A stretch of 64,000 nucleotides of DNA from Pseudogracilibacillus sp037072025 (GCF_037072025.1 NZ_JAXHDD010000022.1:1-64000), one strand, 5' to 3'; numbered from the stretch's first letter, positions 26,957 to 36,255 are shown. Numbers and translations are program-made. Notes: generated by a model not told the origin, from the letters alone.

Positions 26957-29900
26957 CTTCCATCCCCTCTTTACTGTCAAGTCGTCGATTTACTACGAAC
27001 AAATTAAGTACAAAGCCAGTTACAGCGATTAAAGCTAGTATTACTATAACAAGTAGTGAAATAGCTTTTCCTTCTAAAATATTAGTTAATAACGTTTCTA
27101 TATACTGAAGTGGAGATATCTTCTGTAATGTTTCTACTAAATTTTTGTTTTCAAATCGAAAACCAAGTGATTTTGTTAACAATAAGTATAAGCTAAAAAT
27201 TGTCATCAAGATAAACATTCCGACCATTTTTAACTGTCTTAATAAATAGGTCGCAATTAGTAAGAACGTTATGGTTAACAAGAGAATTAAACCGAGCCAA
27301 ATATACATTTTTCCATCATCAAACTGCAATAAGAAAAATGAAAGAATTCCTATTACTAAACCTTCTATTAATCCAACGCCTGCGGTAACAGCAGTTATTG
27401 GCAAATTAGCGTGTAAAAGTTTACGTTCTTCTGTAAAGGCATCTGTTGTCATCCGTTTTTGATTAATAGTAGATATAACGTATGCCGTAAAGAGAGTTAC
27501 GATTGACAAAATAATTACTAAGAAATAGGCTGTAAAATCTTCCCCCTCTGTAATGACACCATCATTTTTCGTTTGAACTGGATTTGCTAAAAAGCGATAC
27601 AAATTCTCGTTTTGTCGGTCCCCAATTCGGCTATTTGCTAATACTTCACTAAAGTTCTCAGCATAACTAGCATCTTCTATCGCTTTTTCTGTCAATTTAT
27701 TCGCTAAATCATCTGCATGTGTAATTAAATTAACACCACTCTTTTGAATGTTTCCTGCTTGTTCATCTATTGCATCAAATGTTTGATATACGTGATCAGC
27801 CGTACCGAAATTAGCTTTAGCTTGATCTACAAGGGACTGACTTGCCAGTAAGAGCGGTTGATATCCACTGTCTAAATTCATGACAGCTGATTGGACTTCT
27901 CGATCTTGATCAAGAACTGTCCTATTTTCATTAGTTAATTCGTTACTAGTATCACGCCACTGGGCTAACTCATCTAGTATTTTCCCAATTTCATTGTTTA
28001 AAGAATTAGCTTCTTCTTTTGTTAGGGCGATTTTTTGAACTAAATTGTCTGATTCCTCGCTATATTTTTCCAAATCATTTTTATAACTATTTATCGCTTT
28101 ATCAATATCTTTTATTGAATCATCAACATCGTCCGTTATTTCTTGCATCACATCTTTTACAATATGATCCTTAATTAGATCTTTAATCTCTTTTTCATAA
28201 AATATATGATAAAGTGAATTTTCAGTCGCAAGCGTAACTAGCGGTTTTTCTTTTGGTAGAGATTCTAACTCTTTTTCAAAGTTTTGATGTTCCATATCAA
28301 ACCCAAAATATAATTCATATAAAGAATACAGCTTATAATAACCGCTTATAAATTCTGCAACCTCATTAACGGCTTCCATTAAATCTTCTTCATTTAAATC
28401 TGCTAATAAAGAAGTTTGTACTTTTTGGTATAGATAGTTATTCGTTATTTCCTTGACCTCTTTTATTGGAGGTTCAGTTTCTTCACCTTCTCCAGCTTTG
28501 TCATCTTCCTCATTCTCTGAAGATCCTTCATCTTCTCCAGCTTTGTCCTCTTCCTCATTCTCTGGAGATCCTTCATCTAATCCTTCCCCTGCGTTATCTC
28601 CATTCGATGAATCATTATCTTTTTCCTCTGTTTCTATTGAATCATCTTCGTTTGAGACAGAATCATCCTCGTTGTCTGCTTTAGCACCTGGCTGTAGCGC
28701 CTCTTCACGTTCTCCCGTGTCGGTGCCGTTATCTTGGTCCTGCTGTTGTTCCTCTTGTTTGTTATCTTTATCTGATGGTGGAGCAGTGAATTTTTGATCA
28801 GTTTTATCCTCAACTTCTTCTGGAGCTTCATTCTCCTCTGGCTCTTCTTTTTCAATGCCTTCTTGGGAAACAGTCCACTCCCATTCCAATGGTGAGAAGA
28901 TGTCTATCTCTTCTCTAAAGCCTTTCTTAAGTTTTAGTTCTAGACTTAGAGTAAGCTCTTGATTTGATGGCTTTATCTTGATACCAGTATCGGGATCATA
29001 GTTCCTGATCTGTCTCCCATTTAACTCAATCTGTTCTAAATCAAACCCTTTAGGTAATTTACTAAGGTATAAATAAACCTCACCTTTATCATAATCAGTT
29101 AAATTTATTTTATCTGATACGGTAATTCCAGATTCTAAACCTTCTTTTATTTTATCAATTTTATCTTTTATTGTTGTAAGCTCCTGATTTGAAGACCCCG
29201 CTCTATTTTTATAGTCAGCATTGTATTTATCAGTCACTTTAATGACTGTTAATAGATCACTTTCAGCCTGCTCATCTAAGCCAATCTTCTCAATTTCATT
29301 TACATCTAATGTTGGTAAGTTTTTAATTTCTTCACGGATATCAGTATGAACAATATCATCTAAACCTGTAAATAAATCATTTATCTTCATATTTACATGA
29401 GAGTCATCTTTAAAAGCATCCTCCAACTGCTTTCTAATCTGTTTTTCCAACTTAGTATGTATATCTTTATGCAGCTGATTTTGAAAATAGCTTATATTTT
29501 CATCCATTTGCCCAAAACGATGCTTTATTAAATTAGCGTTAGACATAATCGTTTTCGTTCTAGGCTCATTTTCTCCTACAAGTTGAAATTCACGATATAC
29601 CTGTTCATTCGCTTTTTCTAATTCAGCAAGTCGGCTCATAACATCTTCATGTCCCAAACGGTTAACAAATTGTTCGAGAAACTCCCCAAATGTAGCTGCT
29701 ATTTGACTTTCATCTTCCTTTATTTTAATTACACTATCAATTTCCTCAGAAAACTGTTGATTAACTTGAGCGTCTTCACTTAAACTCGATTCAAAACCAC
29801 TTAAGACATCTTCCAATCCTTTATAACTTTCTTTAGAAACTTTTGTATAGTCTTGCACCGTTTTAAATTGATCGGTAAAATTCGATAAAGGATCATTGAC

Positions 29901-30464
29901 TTGATGATTATAAATGCTTGTATATTCTTTTTCTTTATCAATAATTTCTTTAATATTATCTTGGGCTTCTTGTAAATTTCCAATAACACTTGCAAAATAA
30001 ACGTCAATTAGTCGTCTGTTAAAGTCGTTTAAAATTTGTCCTGCTGTTTTTTCTGCTTCTGCTCGAACACTTTCGTGACCTGTAGCATTAATCTTATAAT
30101 GTAATGAGACCGGTTCAGGTCGCTCCAAATGAATCGATAAAGAGCGGGCAGAAAAATCGTTTGGAATAATGATCATCATGTCATAGACTCCGCGTTCAAA
30201 TCCACTCTCGGCAACTCCACGACTGACAACATACCAATCATGTCTATCATCTTTTACAACACTATTTGCAAATTGATCTCCAAACACAATTTTATCATCA
30301 TTAAATGGCGCACCTTCATCTTCATTTACAAGCGCAATCGCCATTGGTCTTGCTCTTTCAACATGGTCAATTGAATTTTCATTAAATGCAAGGTAAGATA
30401 AACCAATCGATAAAATAAAAATAATCAGAAAAAAAACAATTCCTTGCCATCTGTATTTTTTCAT
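26931..30464 (-). CDS. esaA: Type VII secretion membrane protein EsaA/YueB
   Basis: A 1177-residue protein of the EsaA/YueB family, which spans the envelope; YueB is the receptor of phage SPP1. One N-terminal helix (residues 8-28, GIVFFLIIFILSIGLSYLAF) is followed by the conserved ARPMAIALVNEDEG. A long helical ectodomain comes next. An acidic Glu/Asp/Ser/Asn-rich stretch with short repeats (GSSENEEDDKAGEG-like) lies near 540-660. About five C-terminal helices lie from 970 to 1165. Start ATG 30464 behind GGAG. Confidence 0.94.
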   Translation of the reverse strand: MKKYRWQGIVFFLIIFILSIGLSYLAFNENSIDHVERARPMAIALVNEDEGAPFNDDKIVFGDQFANSVVKDDRHDWYVVSRGVAESGFERGVYDMMIIIPNDFSARSLSIHLERPEPVSLHYKINATGHESVRAEAEKTAGQILNDFNRRLIDVYFASVIGNLQEAQDNIKEIIDKEKEYTSIYNHQVNDPLSNFTDQFKTVQDYTKVSKESYKGLEDVLSGFESSLSEDAQVNQQFSEEIDSVIKIKEDESQIAATFGEFLEQFVNRLGHEDVMSRLAELEKANEQVYREFQLVGENEPRTKTIMSNANLIKHRFGQMDENISYFQNQLHKDIHTKLEKQIRKQLEDAFKDDSHVNMKINDLFTGLDDIVHTDIREEIKNLPTLDVNEIEKIGLDEQAESDLLTVIKVTDKYNADYKNRAGSSNQELTTIKDKIDKIKEGLESGITVSDKINLTDYDKGEVYLYLSKLPKGFDLEQIELNGRQIRNYDPDTGIKIKPSNQELTLSLELKLKKGFREEIDIFSPLEWEWTVSQEGIEKEEPEENEAPEEVEDKTDQKFTAPPSDKDNKQEEQQQDQDNGTDTGEREEALQPGAKADNEDDSVSNEDDSIETEEKDNDSSNGDNAGEGLDEGSPENEEEDKAGEDEGSSENEEDDKAGEGEETEPPIKEVKEITNNYLYQKVQTSLLADLNEEDLMEAVNEVAEFISGYYKLYSLYELYFGFDMEHQNFEKELESLPKEKPLVTLATENSLYHIFYEKEIKDLIKDHIVKDVMQEITDDVDDSIKDIDKAINSYKNDLEKYSEESDNLVQKIALTKEEANSLNNEIGKILDELAQWRDTSNELTNENRTVLDQDREVQSAVMNLDSGYQPLLLASQSLVDQAKANFGTADHVYQTFDAIDEQAGNIQKSGVNLITHADDLANKLTEKAIEDASYAENFSEVLANSRIGDRQNENLYRFLANPVQTKNDGVITEGEDFTAYFLVIILSIVTLFTAYVISTINQKRMTTDAFTEERKLLHANLPITAVTAGVGLIEGLVIGILSFFLLQFDDGKMYIWLGLILLLTITFLLIATYLLRQLKMVGMFILMTIFSLYLLLTKSLGFRFENKNLVETLQKISPLQYIETLLTNILEGKAISLLVIVILALIAVTGFVLNLFVVNRRLDSKEGMEDENMPEAN

Positions 30465-30534
30465 TTACTACAACTCCATTAGAGATTATTTGTTGATATT
30501 TAAAAAGAATGTAAGGGAATAATGAGAGTATATC

Positions 30535-30628
30535 TTAGAAAACTTGGCTTATCGCCGAGCCTTTATGGCGAAAGCCAAAGTTGCACTTATGAAGTAAGAA
30601 AGTTTTATACTTTCTTAACCTTCAATAA
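30535..30628. repeat. Dispersed hairpin repeat between esxA and esaA
   Basis: TTAGAAAACTTGGCTTATCG begins it, and CTTGGCTT-GCC pairs with GGC-AAGCCAAAG to form a strong hairpin, followed by GTTGCACTTATGAAGTAAG. A diverged copy lies at 10140-10300. Being intercistronic, it could reduce read-through from esxA into esaA. Confidence 0.7.
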
Positions 30629-30644
30629 AATTTCACGTAACAAT

Positions 30645-30676
30645 AAGGAGTCACACAACTGACGTTATGTGACTCA
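30645..30676 (-). terminator. Hairpin after esxA, probable (partial) terminator
   Basis: GAGTCACA pairs with TGTGACTC, with CTTATTG on the 3' side in the direction of transcription. The T-run is weak, so partial read-through into esaA is likely. Confidence 0.55.
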
Positions 30677-30709
30677 CACTGTATACAGAACATATGTGTC
30701 CCCTGTTGT

Positions 30710-31006
30710 TTATCTAAAGCCGAAATTTTTTGATAATGCCTGGTCTTGCTCTTGCATTGCATCAGCTGTTTTCGTGAGTTGGTCTTGGATTTCCATCATC
30801 AGCTGAGCGAAGTTTTGAACTTTTGGTTTTAAATCTTCAAATTGAGTGTCAAAACTTCTGAAAGCTTGACCCTCCCACTGTTGACTTAGCTCACCTTGCA
30901 AAGCTTCTAGTTTTCCAAGGATTTCTTGGATCATAGCCGAACTTTCTCCATACTGTTTTGCCTTATGAGTCAGTTCAGCTGGACTCATTTTTATTTGCCC
31001 TGACAT
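30710..31006 (-). CDS. esxA: WXG100 protein EsxA/YukE
   Basis: A 98-residue helical hairpin and the type VII substrate/chaperone. The first helix (ELTHKAKQYGESSAMIQEIL) is followed by the turn SQQWEGQAFRSFD with the W-x-G motif, then the second helix LMMEIQDQLTKTADAMQEQD. ATG 31006 is chosen; an earlier ATG overlaps the Shine-Dalgarno AGGGAG. It is the first gene of the operon, 78 bases from the -10 box. Confidence 0.95.
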   Translation of the reverse strand: MSGQIKMSPAELTHKAKQYGESSAMIQEILGKLEALQGELSQQWEGQAFRSFDTQFEDLKPKVQNFAQLMMEIQDQLTKTADAMQEQDQALSKNFGFR

Positions 31007-31023
31007 AAAACTCATCTCCCTTT

Positions 31024-31041
31024 TTAAATATTAGGTAATTA
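31024..31041. repeat. Left 18-bp arm of an inverted repeat around the esxA promoter
   Basis: TTAAATATTAGGTAATTA is the exact reverse complement of 31198-31215. It lies in the 5' leader just before the esxA ribosome binding site. Confidence 0.9.
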
Positions 31042-31083
31042 GTCTTGTTTGAAAAACTACATTCCTACTTACCTTGAAAATGT

Positions 31084-31112
31084 ATACTAAAAGACAATAA
31101 AATCAATGTCAA
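31084..31112 (-). promoter_or_regulatory. SigA-type promoter of the type VII operon
   Basis: On the minus strand TTGACA (31112-31107) and TAGTAT (31089-31084) are 17 bases apart. The transcript would start near 31077, giving a leader of about 70 bases before esxA. The promoter lies inside the 156-bp segment bounded by the 18-bp inverted repeat. Confidence 0.8.
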
Positions 31113-31197
31113 TAGCTTTTACAAATTTTCTTAAAAATAATTCAAAAGTCATGCGATGTTATTCCTTAATATCGAGAGGATAATTGAATAATAAGCT

Positions 31198-31215
31198 TAA
31201 TTACCTAATATTTAA
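31198..31215. repeat. Right 18-bp arm of the inverted repeat
   Basis: TAATTACCTAATATTTAA is the exact reverse complement of 31024-31041. The 156 bases between the arms hold the operon promoter. Confidence 0.9.
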
Positions 31216-31361
31216 TAATAGATGCATTGAAAAAGAACCAATTAATTTCCGCTCCTAATTTACTAGCTTATTTTTTAAATTTTTCAACATCGCACCTATA
31301 AACTAATTTATATATATATGGTAAGATAATTCTTAAGGGAATTTTATTTGGAGGGGGAGCA

Positions 31362-31580
31362 ATGAAACGTTATTTAACAGCGATTTTTATTGGAATCAGT
31401 ATCATTTCAGTCATTATTAGTTTCAGCTTTAATGTAAGATGGAATGGCATTGTTGCATGGGGGTTAGCATTTATCTTCCTACTCTTCGCAGCATTTTTCA
31501 CCAAATATATTCCAAATGAAAAAGAAGAATGTAAAAAAAGAACCGTTATACCAATTCTATTAATAATATTTGAAGTTTAG
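31362..31580 (+). CDS. Small membrane protein, unknown
   Basis: A 72-residue protein with two membrane helices (AIFIGISIISVIISFSF; GIVAWGLAFIFLLFAAFF) and a charged C-terminal part (NEKEECKKR). The start ATG 31362 follows GGAGGGGG. It is divergent from esxA and lies 12 bases before a YciI-like gene. I do not recognise the family. Confidence 0.75.
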   Translation: MKRYLTAIFIGISIISVIISFSFNVRWNGIVAWGLAFIFLLFAAFFTKYIPNEKEECKKRTVIPILLIIFEV

Positions 31581-31592
31581 GAGAGATAAATT

Positions 31593-31868
31593 TTGAAATA
31601 CTATGCCGCATTTTTAACAATGAAAGATAAAGAAAAAAGTCGAAAGTATCGCCCGGAGCATCTTGATTATTTAAAAGAATTAAGAGACCAAAAAAGAATT
31701 CTTCTTTATGGACGTCTAGTAGATGGAGCAGGTGGACTTATTATATATCAGGGAGATAGCCTGGAGGAAGTGACTGAGTGGGTTAAAGAAGATCCTTATG
31801 TAAAATTAGGTGCAAGAGGCTACGAAGTACATGAATGGGAGATGCAAACAGATTATACAATCAATTAA
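31593..31868 (+). CDS. YciI-like protein
   Basis: A 91-residue protein of the YciI fold (ferredoxin-like): KYYAAFLTMKDKEKS, RPEHLDYLKELRDQKRILLY, GRLVDGAGGLIIYQGDSLEE, and KEDPYVKLGARGYEVHEWE. The arginine/histidine of RPEHLDYL and the aspartate of EDPY match family positions. Start TTG 31593 behind GGAGAG. Function unknown. Confidence 0.85.
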   Translation: MKYYAAFLTMKDKEKSRKYRPEHLDYLKELRDQKRILLYGRLVDGAGGLIIYQGDSLEEVTEWVKEDPYVKLGARGYEVHEWEMQTDYTIN

Positions 31869-31874
31869 TGTTAG

Positions 31875-31906
31875 AGCACTGAAAAGCAATGCTTTCAGTG
31901 CCCTTT
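31875..31906 (+). terminator. Terminator after the YciI-like gene
   Basis: GCACTGAAA(A)GC pairs with GCTTTCAGTGC around a tight loop, followed by CCTTTT. Confidence 0.8.
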
Positions 31907-32002
31907 TGCTTTTTGTATTGTTAAAAGAAGACACACTCCGTATTTTACTTTCTGCAGTTTGAAACTATTTAACGGTATTTTTTTCCCTCGTTTTTTAGTA
32001 AC

Positions 32003-33829
32003 CTAATGATTAGCTCGTTTCGCCATCTTTTCCCGTTCATTTTTGTTTAAGATTTTTTTACGTAAACGAATTGAGTTAGGTGTTACTTCACAATATTCAT
32101 CGTCATCGAGATATTGGATGGCCTCTTCAAGCGACATGTCTCGTGTTTTTCGAATAATCGAAGTTTGATCTTTATGAGCAGAACGAATATTCGTCAAATG
32201 CTTTTCACGTGTAATGTTTACCGTCAAGTCATTTTCTCGATTGTGTTCTCCGACGATCATCCCAGCATATACTTCCGTTCCGGGTTCAACAAAAATAGTT
32301 CCTCTGTCTTCCAAATGAAGAATTCCGTATGTGGATGCTTTTCCATTTTCTAAAGCAACGAGTACACCTTGTCGTCTGCCTCCTACAAATCCTTTTACTA
32401 CCGGCTCATAATCACTGAATGTATGGTTTAAGATTCCATAACCTCTCGTTTGTGACATGAATTCGGTTGAATAACCTAATAGACCACGTGATGGCACTTT
32501 AAATATGAGGCGAACTTGTCCATTGCCATGATTGATCATGTCGAGCATTTCACCTTTCCGTTCCCCGATTGACTCCATCACTGACCCAGTGTATTCTTCG
32601 GGAACATCGATTTGAACACGCTCCATTGGCTCACACGTTTTACCATCAATCTCTTTTAAAATAACTTGTGGCTTTGAAATTTGCAATTCAAAGCCCTCCC
32701 GCCTCATATTCTCGATCAGAATAGATAAATGAAGTTCTCCACGTCCCGAAACTATCCAAGCATCTGGTGAACCAGTTGGATCGACACGTAAACTAACATC
32801 CGTTTCCAACTGTGTTTTTAAACGCTCTTCTATTTTTGCAGAGGTAATATATTTTCCTTCTTTTCCCGCAAACGGACTATTATTAACGAGAAAGGTCATC
32901 TGTAATGTTGGTTCATCAATATGGAGCGGTGGTAAAGCTTCTGGATGATCTACTGGACAAATGGTTTCCCCAATATTTATTTTATCCATTCCTGAAACGG
33001 CGACAACATCTCCTGCTTTTGCTTCATTGATTTCAATCCGTTTTAATCCGAGAAACCCAAATAATTTCGTCACACGAAACGTCTTCTTAGAACCATCTTG
33101 TTTCAAAACAATTACTTGGTCGCCGACTTTTATTTTTCCACGAGTAACTCGACCAATTCCAATCCGCCCCACATAATCGTTATAATCAAGTAACGTTACT
33201 TGTAACTGTAAAGGTTCTTCACTAGAATCAATTGGTGCCGGAACTTTATCTACGATCGTTTCAAAAATTGGTTCCATTGTCTCCGACTGCTCTTCCGACT
33301 CATAACTAGATGTGCCATGAAGTGCAGAAGCATAAAGTACGGAAAAATCAAGTTGCTCATCATTAGCCCCAAGTTCAACAAATAAATCAAAGACTTGATC
33401 AATTACTTCTTCTGGTCGTGCGTTAGGTCGATCGATTTTGTTTAAGACTACAATTGGTTTTAAATTTTGGTCCAATGCTTTTTTAAGAACGAAGCGAGTT
33501 TGCGGCATTGTTCCTTCATACGCATCAATGACTAAAATAACCCCGTCCACCATCTTCATTATCCGCTCAACTTCCCCACCAAAATCGGCGTGACCAGGTG
33601 TATCCAGGATATTAATCGTTTTATCTTTATAGTGAATCGCTGTATTTTTGGCTAAGATAGTGATACCCCGTTCTCTTTCAATATCACCCGAATCCATCGC
33701 CCGCGACTCTACTTGTTCATGTTCCTTAAATGTTCCCGAATATTTTAATAATTGATCAACTAATGTTGTTTTTCCATGATCAACATGGGCAATTATAGCA
33801 ATATTCCGGATATCTTCTCTTAATTTCAT
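32003..33829 (-). CDS. typA: Ribosome-associated GTPase TypA/BipA
   Basis: A 608-residue translational GTPase related to EF-G. The G motifs are IAHVDHGKTTLVDQL (G1), the switch I segment GDIERERGITI, DTPGHADFGGEVER (G3) and VLNKIDRPNARP (G4). Domain 2 (DYVGRIGIGRVTRG), the EF-G-like domain (SGRGELHLSILIENMRREG) and the BipA-specific end (RSAHKDQTSIIRKTRDMSLE, DDEYCEVTP) follow. It has a role in ribosome assembly and stress or cold growth in relatives. Normal length. Confidence 0.96.
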   Translation of the reverse strand: MKLREDIRNIAIIAHVDHGKTTLVDQLLKYSGTFKEHEQVESRAMDSGDIERERGITILAKNTAIHYKDKTINILDTPGHADFGGEVERIMKMVDGVILVIDAYEGTMPQTRFVLKKALDQNLKPIVVLNKIDRPNARPEEVIDQVFDLFVELGANDEQLDFSVLYASALHGTSSYESEEQSETMEPIFETIVDKVPAPIDSSEEPLQLQVTLLDYNDYVGRIGIGRVTRGKIKVGDQVIVLKQDGSKKTFRVTKLFGFLGLKRIEINEAKAGDVVAVSGMDKINIGETICPVDHPEALPPLHIDEPTLQMTFLVNNSPFAGKEGKYITSAKIEERLKTQLETDVSLRVDPTGSPDAWIVSGRGELHLSILIENMRREGFELQISKPQVILKEIDGKTCEPMERVQIDVPEEYTGSVMESIGERKGEMLDMINHGNGQVRLIFKVPSRGLLGYSTEFMSQTRGYGILNHTFSDYEPVVKGFVGGRRQGVLVALENGKASTYGILHLEDRGTIFVEPGTEVYAGMIVGEHNRENDLTVNITREKHLTNIRSAHKDQTSIIRKTRDMSLEEAIQYLDDDEYCEVTPNSIRLRKKILNKNEREKMAKRANH

Positions 33830-33934
33830 ACATGTACGCTCCTCATGAATTAAAAACTCTAAAGCGTTACTAGTATACCATATGAATGACTGTACCCCGA
33901 AATTATTTTTCCTTAATTAAAATAAATGATTGCG

Positions 33935-34549
33935 TTATTTATGGTGTGATGAATATCGTTCTACGTCCTCAACATACCCGACATCCTCATCACTATTGGG
34001 ATACATTTCATTATAATTATCTCTGTCACCGTAAAAATCTGATGCAGTTTCTGAAGTCCCGTATCGACTTACTTCTTGCCAAGCATCCTCCGCATCATAG
34101 CCTACCTGTGTTTCATCTGTTTTTTCATCAGGGTTTATATTCGGGCCAATTACCTCTTCTTCCACTGGACGATTTCTGTTAAAAATCACATCATTATCTT
34201 CTGCGTGTTCCCGACATGTATCAGCTGTCGGAATAGCTTTTAGACGGTCATATGCGATGTCCATACTGCAAACACGGCATATACCATACGTACCTTCATC
34301 TATCGCATGAAGCGCTTCATTAATTGCTTCAAGTTCTCTTTCTGCATGTTCGTTTAGGGTGATGTCTTTTTCCCTTTCATACATTTCCGTTCCCATATCT
34401 CCAGGATGATTATCATAACTTGATAATTCCCCAACAGCATCCATAAATGAAGTTTCTAATCCAAAACGATCTTGCACTTGGCTGATCATTTCACTTTGTC
34501 TGGCTAACAATATTTCTTTAAATTCACTTATCTGCTCATTTGTCAGCAT
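33935..34549 (-). CDS. DksA/TraR-type zinc-finger protein (YteA-like)
   Basis: A 204-residue protein of the YteA/YocK group in Bacillus. An N-terminal helical region (TNEQISEFKEILLARQSEM) precedes VGELSSYDNHPGDMGTEMYE, a helix HAERELEAINEALHAIDEG, and the zinc finger CRVCSMDIAYDRL...TCREH. The C-terminus is acidic and disordered-looking. ATG 34549 is used, 11 bases behind GGAGG. The role of this family in sporulation or stress is not well defined. Confidence 0.85.
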   Translation of the reverse strand: MLTNEQISEFKEILLARQSEMISQVQDRFGLETSFMDAVGELSSYDNHPGDMGTEMYEREKDITLNEHAERELEAINEALHAIDEGTYGICRVCSMDIAYDRLKAIPTADTCREHAEDNDVIFNRNRPVEEEVIGPNINPDEKTDETQVGYDAEDAWQEVSRYGTSETASDFYGDRDNYNEMYPNSDEDVGYVEDVERYSSHHK

Positions 34550-34822
34550 AAAAATCTCAACCTCCAATTATATAGATAAACAACAAGCATCTCTTTACTG
34601 TTGCGGAATTACGATCCTTTATATCCTATATACCAGTTATCATTACTTTTTAAACATTATTCCATATCCTTCCTCTAAGGTGCGTTAAACTCGCCTTCGT
34701 TCTTCTTTATACTATGTGTTGTAAGTAGAAAATGATTCTTTATTTCCGCATAAAATGTATGTTATTATGTGGGATAGATGGTAATTTCGTTTAATACTTT
34801 TTTTATGAAGGAGAAGATCACT

Positions 34823-35692
34823 TTGGCAAAAAAACAAACGATTGGTTTTATTGGTACAGGAGTTATGGGAAAAAGCATGGCACATCATCTAATGAAAGCC
34901 GGGTATCCATTACATGTGTATACACGAACAAAAGAAAAAGCGAATGAACTTGTTAAAGAAGGAGCTATTTGGGAGTCGACAGTTGCTGAATTGACGAGTG
35001 CATCTGATGTGATAATTACGATGATCGGCACACCAGCTGATGTAAAAGAAGTCTATTTTGGTAAAGCTGGAGTTATAGAAAACGCGAAACCAGGTACATA
35101 CATTATTGATATGACAACATCAAAACCATCTCTTGCAATCGAAATATACGAAAAAGCAAAAGAGAAAGAGGTCTATGCATTAGACGCTCCCGTTTCTGGA
35201 GGAGATGTCGGCGCAAAAAACGCAAAACTTGCGATTATGGTCGGTGGTGACCAAAATGCTTTTGATAATATGTTACCAATCTTTAACATTATGGGAGAAA
35301 ATATCATTTTACAAGGTGAGGCTGGTGCAGGACAACATACAAAGATGGTCAATCAAATCTCAATCGCTCCTACTATGATTGGTCTGTGTGAAGCGCTTAT
35401 GTATGCAGAAAAGGCTGGACTAAACCCAGAGTCTGTTCTCGGATCTATTTCAACAGGTGCAGCTGGCAGCTGGTCTTTATCCAATTATGCTCCACGGATG
35501 ATCAAAGGTGATTTCGCTCCAGGTTTTGCAATTAAACATTATATTAAAGATATGAAGATTGCGCTTGAATCTGCACAAGAAATGAATCTTACTACCCCCG
35601 GACTTTCTCTTGCGTTAGAGATGTATGAAGAGCTTGCAGAACGAGGGTGGGAAGAAAGTGGCATTCATGCTTTAATAAAATATTTTGAGTAA
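34823..35692 (+). CDS. Beta-hydroxyacid dehydrogenase, NAD(P)-dependent (YkwC-like)
   Basis: A 289-residue enzyme of the 3-hydroxyisobutyrate dehydrogenase family. The Rossmann motif IGFIGTGVMGKSMAHHL is at the N-terminus, the substrate motif LDAPVSGGDVGAKN near 120, and the catalytic lysine segment GAGQHTKMVNQI near 170. SGIHALIKYF ends the protein. Start TTG 34823, nine bases behind AAGGAG; the ORF extends 15 codons upstream without a ribosome binding site. It resembles B. subtilis YkwC; the substrate is not known. Confidence 0.9.
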   Translation: MAKKQTIGFIGTGVMGKSMAHHLMKAGYPLHVYTRTKEKANELVKEGAIWESTVAELTSASDVIITMIGTPADVKEVYFGKAGVIENAKPGTYIIDMTTSKPSLAIEIYEKAKEKEVYALDAPVSGGDVGAKNAKLAIMVGGDQNAFDNMLPIFNIMGENIILQGEAGAGQHTKMVNQISIAPTMIGLCEALMYAEKAGLNPESVLGSISTGAAGSWSLSNYAPRMIKGDFAPGFAIKHYIKDMKIALESAQEMNLTTPGLSLALEMYEELAERGWEESGIHALIKYFE

Positions 35693-35739
35693 TAAATTTA
35701 TGTATCCCTTTTTGTCACTGTACTAAAAGACATAAGGTG

Positions 35740-35905
35740 ACCATTTTAATGCTTCCAAGAAAAAACAGGCACATAACGGTATGCTTTGTGACCGTTATGT
35801 GCTTTTAGGATGAAAAGGGACACATAACGTCGTACTTTGTGACCATTATAAAAACGGGCACATAACGGTGCATTTTGTGACCATTATGGTGCTTCCAAGG
35901 CGAAA
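35740..35905. repeat. Palindromic CACATAACG / GTGACC repeat cluster
   Basis: Three or four units of the type GGCACATAACGG...TTTGTGACCGTTATG follow each other. The first, CACATAACGG/CCGTTATGTG, forms a perfect hairpin. Related units lie at 45235-45345. No gene lies here. Confidence 0.7.
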
Positions 35906-35929
35906 ACAGGAATAAACCTGCATACCTTT

Positions 35930-36241
35930 TTAAGGTTTACCATTTTTCTTTTTCTTATCTATTTCTTCCTGAATAATAAATGCTAAGTCATCATTGCCAA
36001 ATAATTGCAGGACTTGTTGCAGCACTGCTACAGAAATCTCTTCAGACTCTTCTTTAGAAACTGTTTCTGCCATTGCTTCAAGTAACAATTTATTTTCAAG
36101 CTGACTAGGGTAGGCCTTTTCATAAAGTACTTTAGCATCTAAATCATTATTAACACACCACTGGGCGAAAATTAAAACCATCATTTTTTCATCGTTTTGG
36201 TACTGCTCAATTATATTTTTATCCTTTTCGCTCATTTTCAT
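35930..36241 (-). CDS. Hypothetical protein
   Basis: A 103-residue soluble helical protein (IIEQYQNDEKMMVLIFAQWC, VSKEESEEISVAVLQQVLQL, FIIQEEIDKKKKNGKP). I do not recognise it. ATG 36241 is five bases behind AGGTGA; the ORF opens three codons earlier at a GTG. The end of a dispersed repeat begins 15 bases upstream, so the promoter region has probably been altered by the insertion. Confidence 0.65.
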   Translation of the reverse strand: MKMSEKDKNIIEQYQNDEKMMVLIFAQWCVNNDLDAKVLYEKAYPSQLENKLLLEAMAETVSKEESEEISVAVLQQVLQLFGNDDLAFIIQEEIDKKKKNGKP

Positions 36242-36255
36242 TCGAATCACCTATT

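Noticed and set aside
28453..28797. A serine-rich 114-codon plus-strand ORF
   Set aside because: It is the antisense shadow of the acidic low-complexity part of esaA.
35740..35905. A CRISPR array
   Set aside because: Units are few, palindromic and of unequal spacing, with no cas genes and no unique spacers of constant length.
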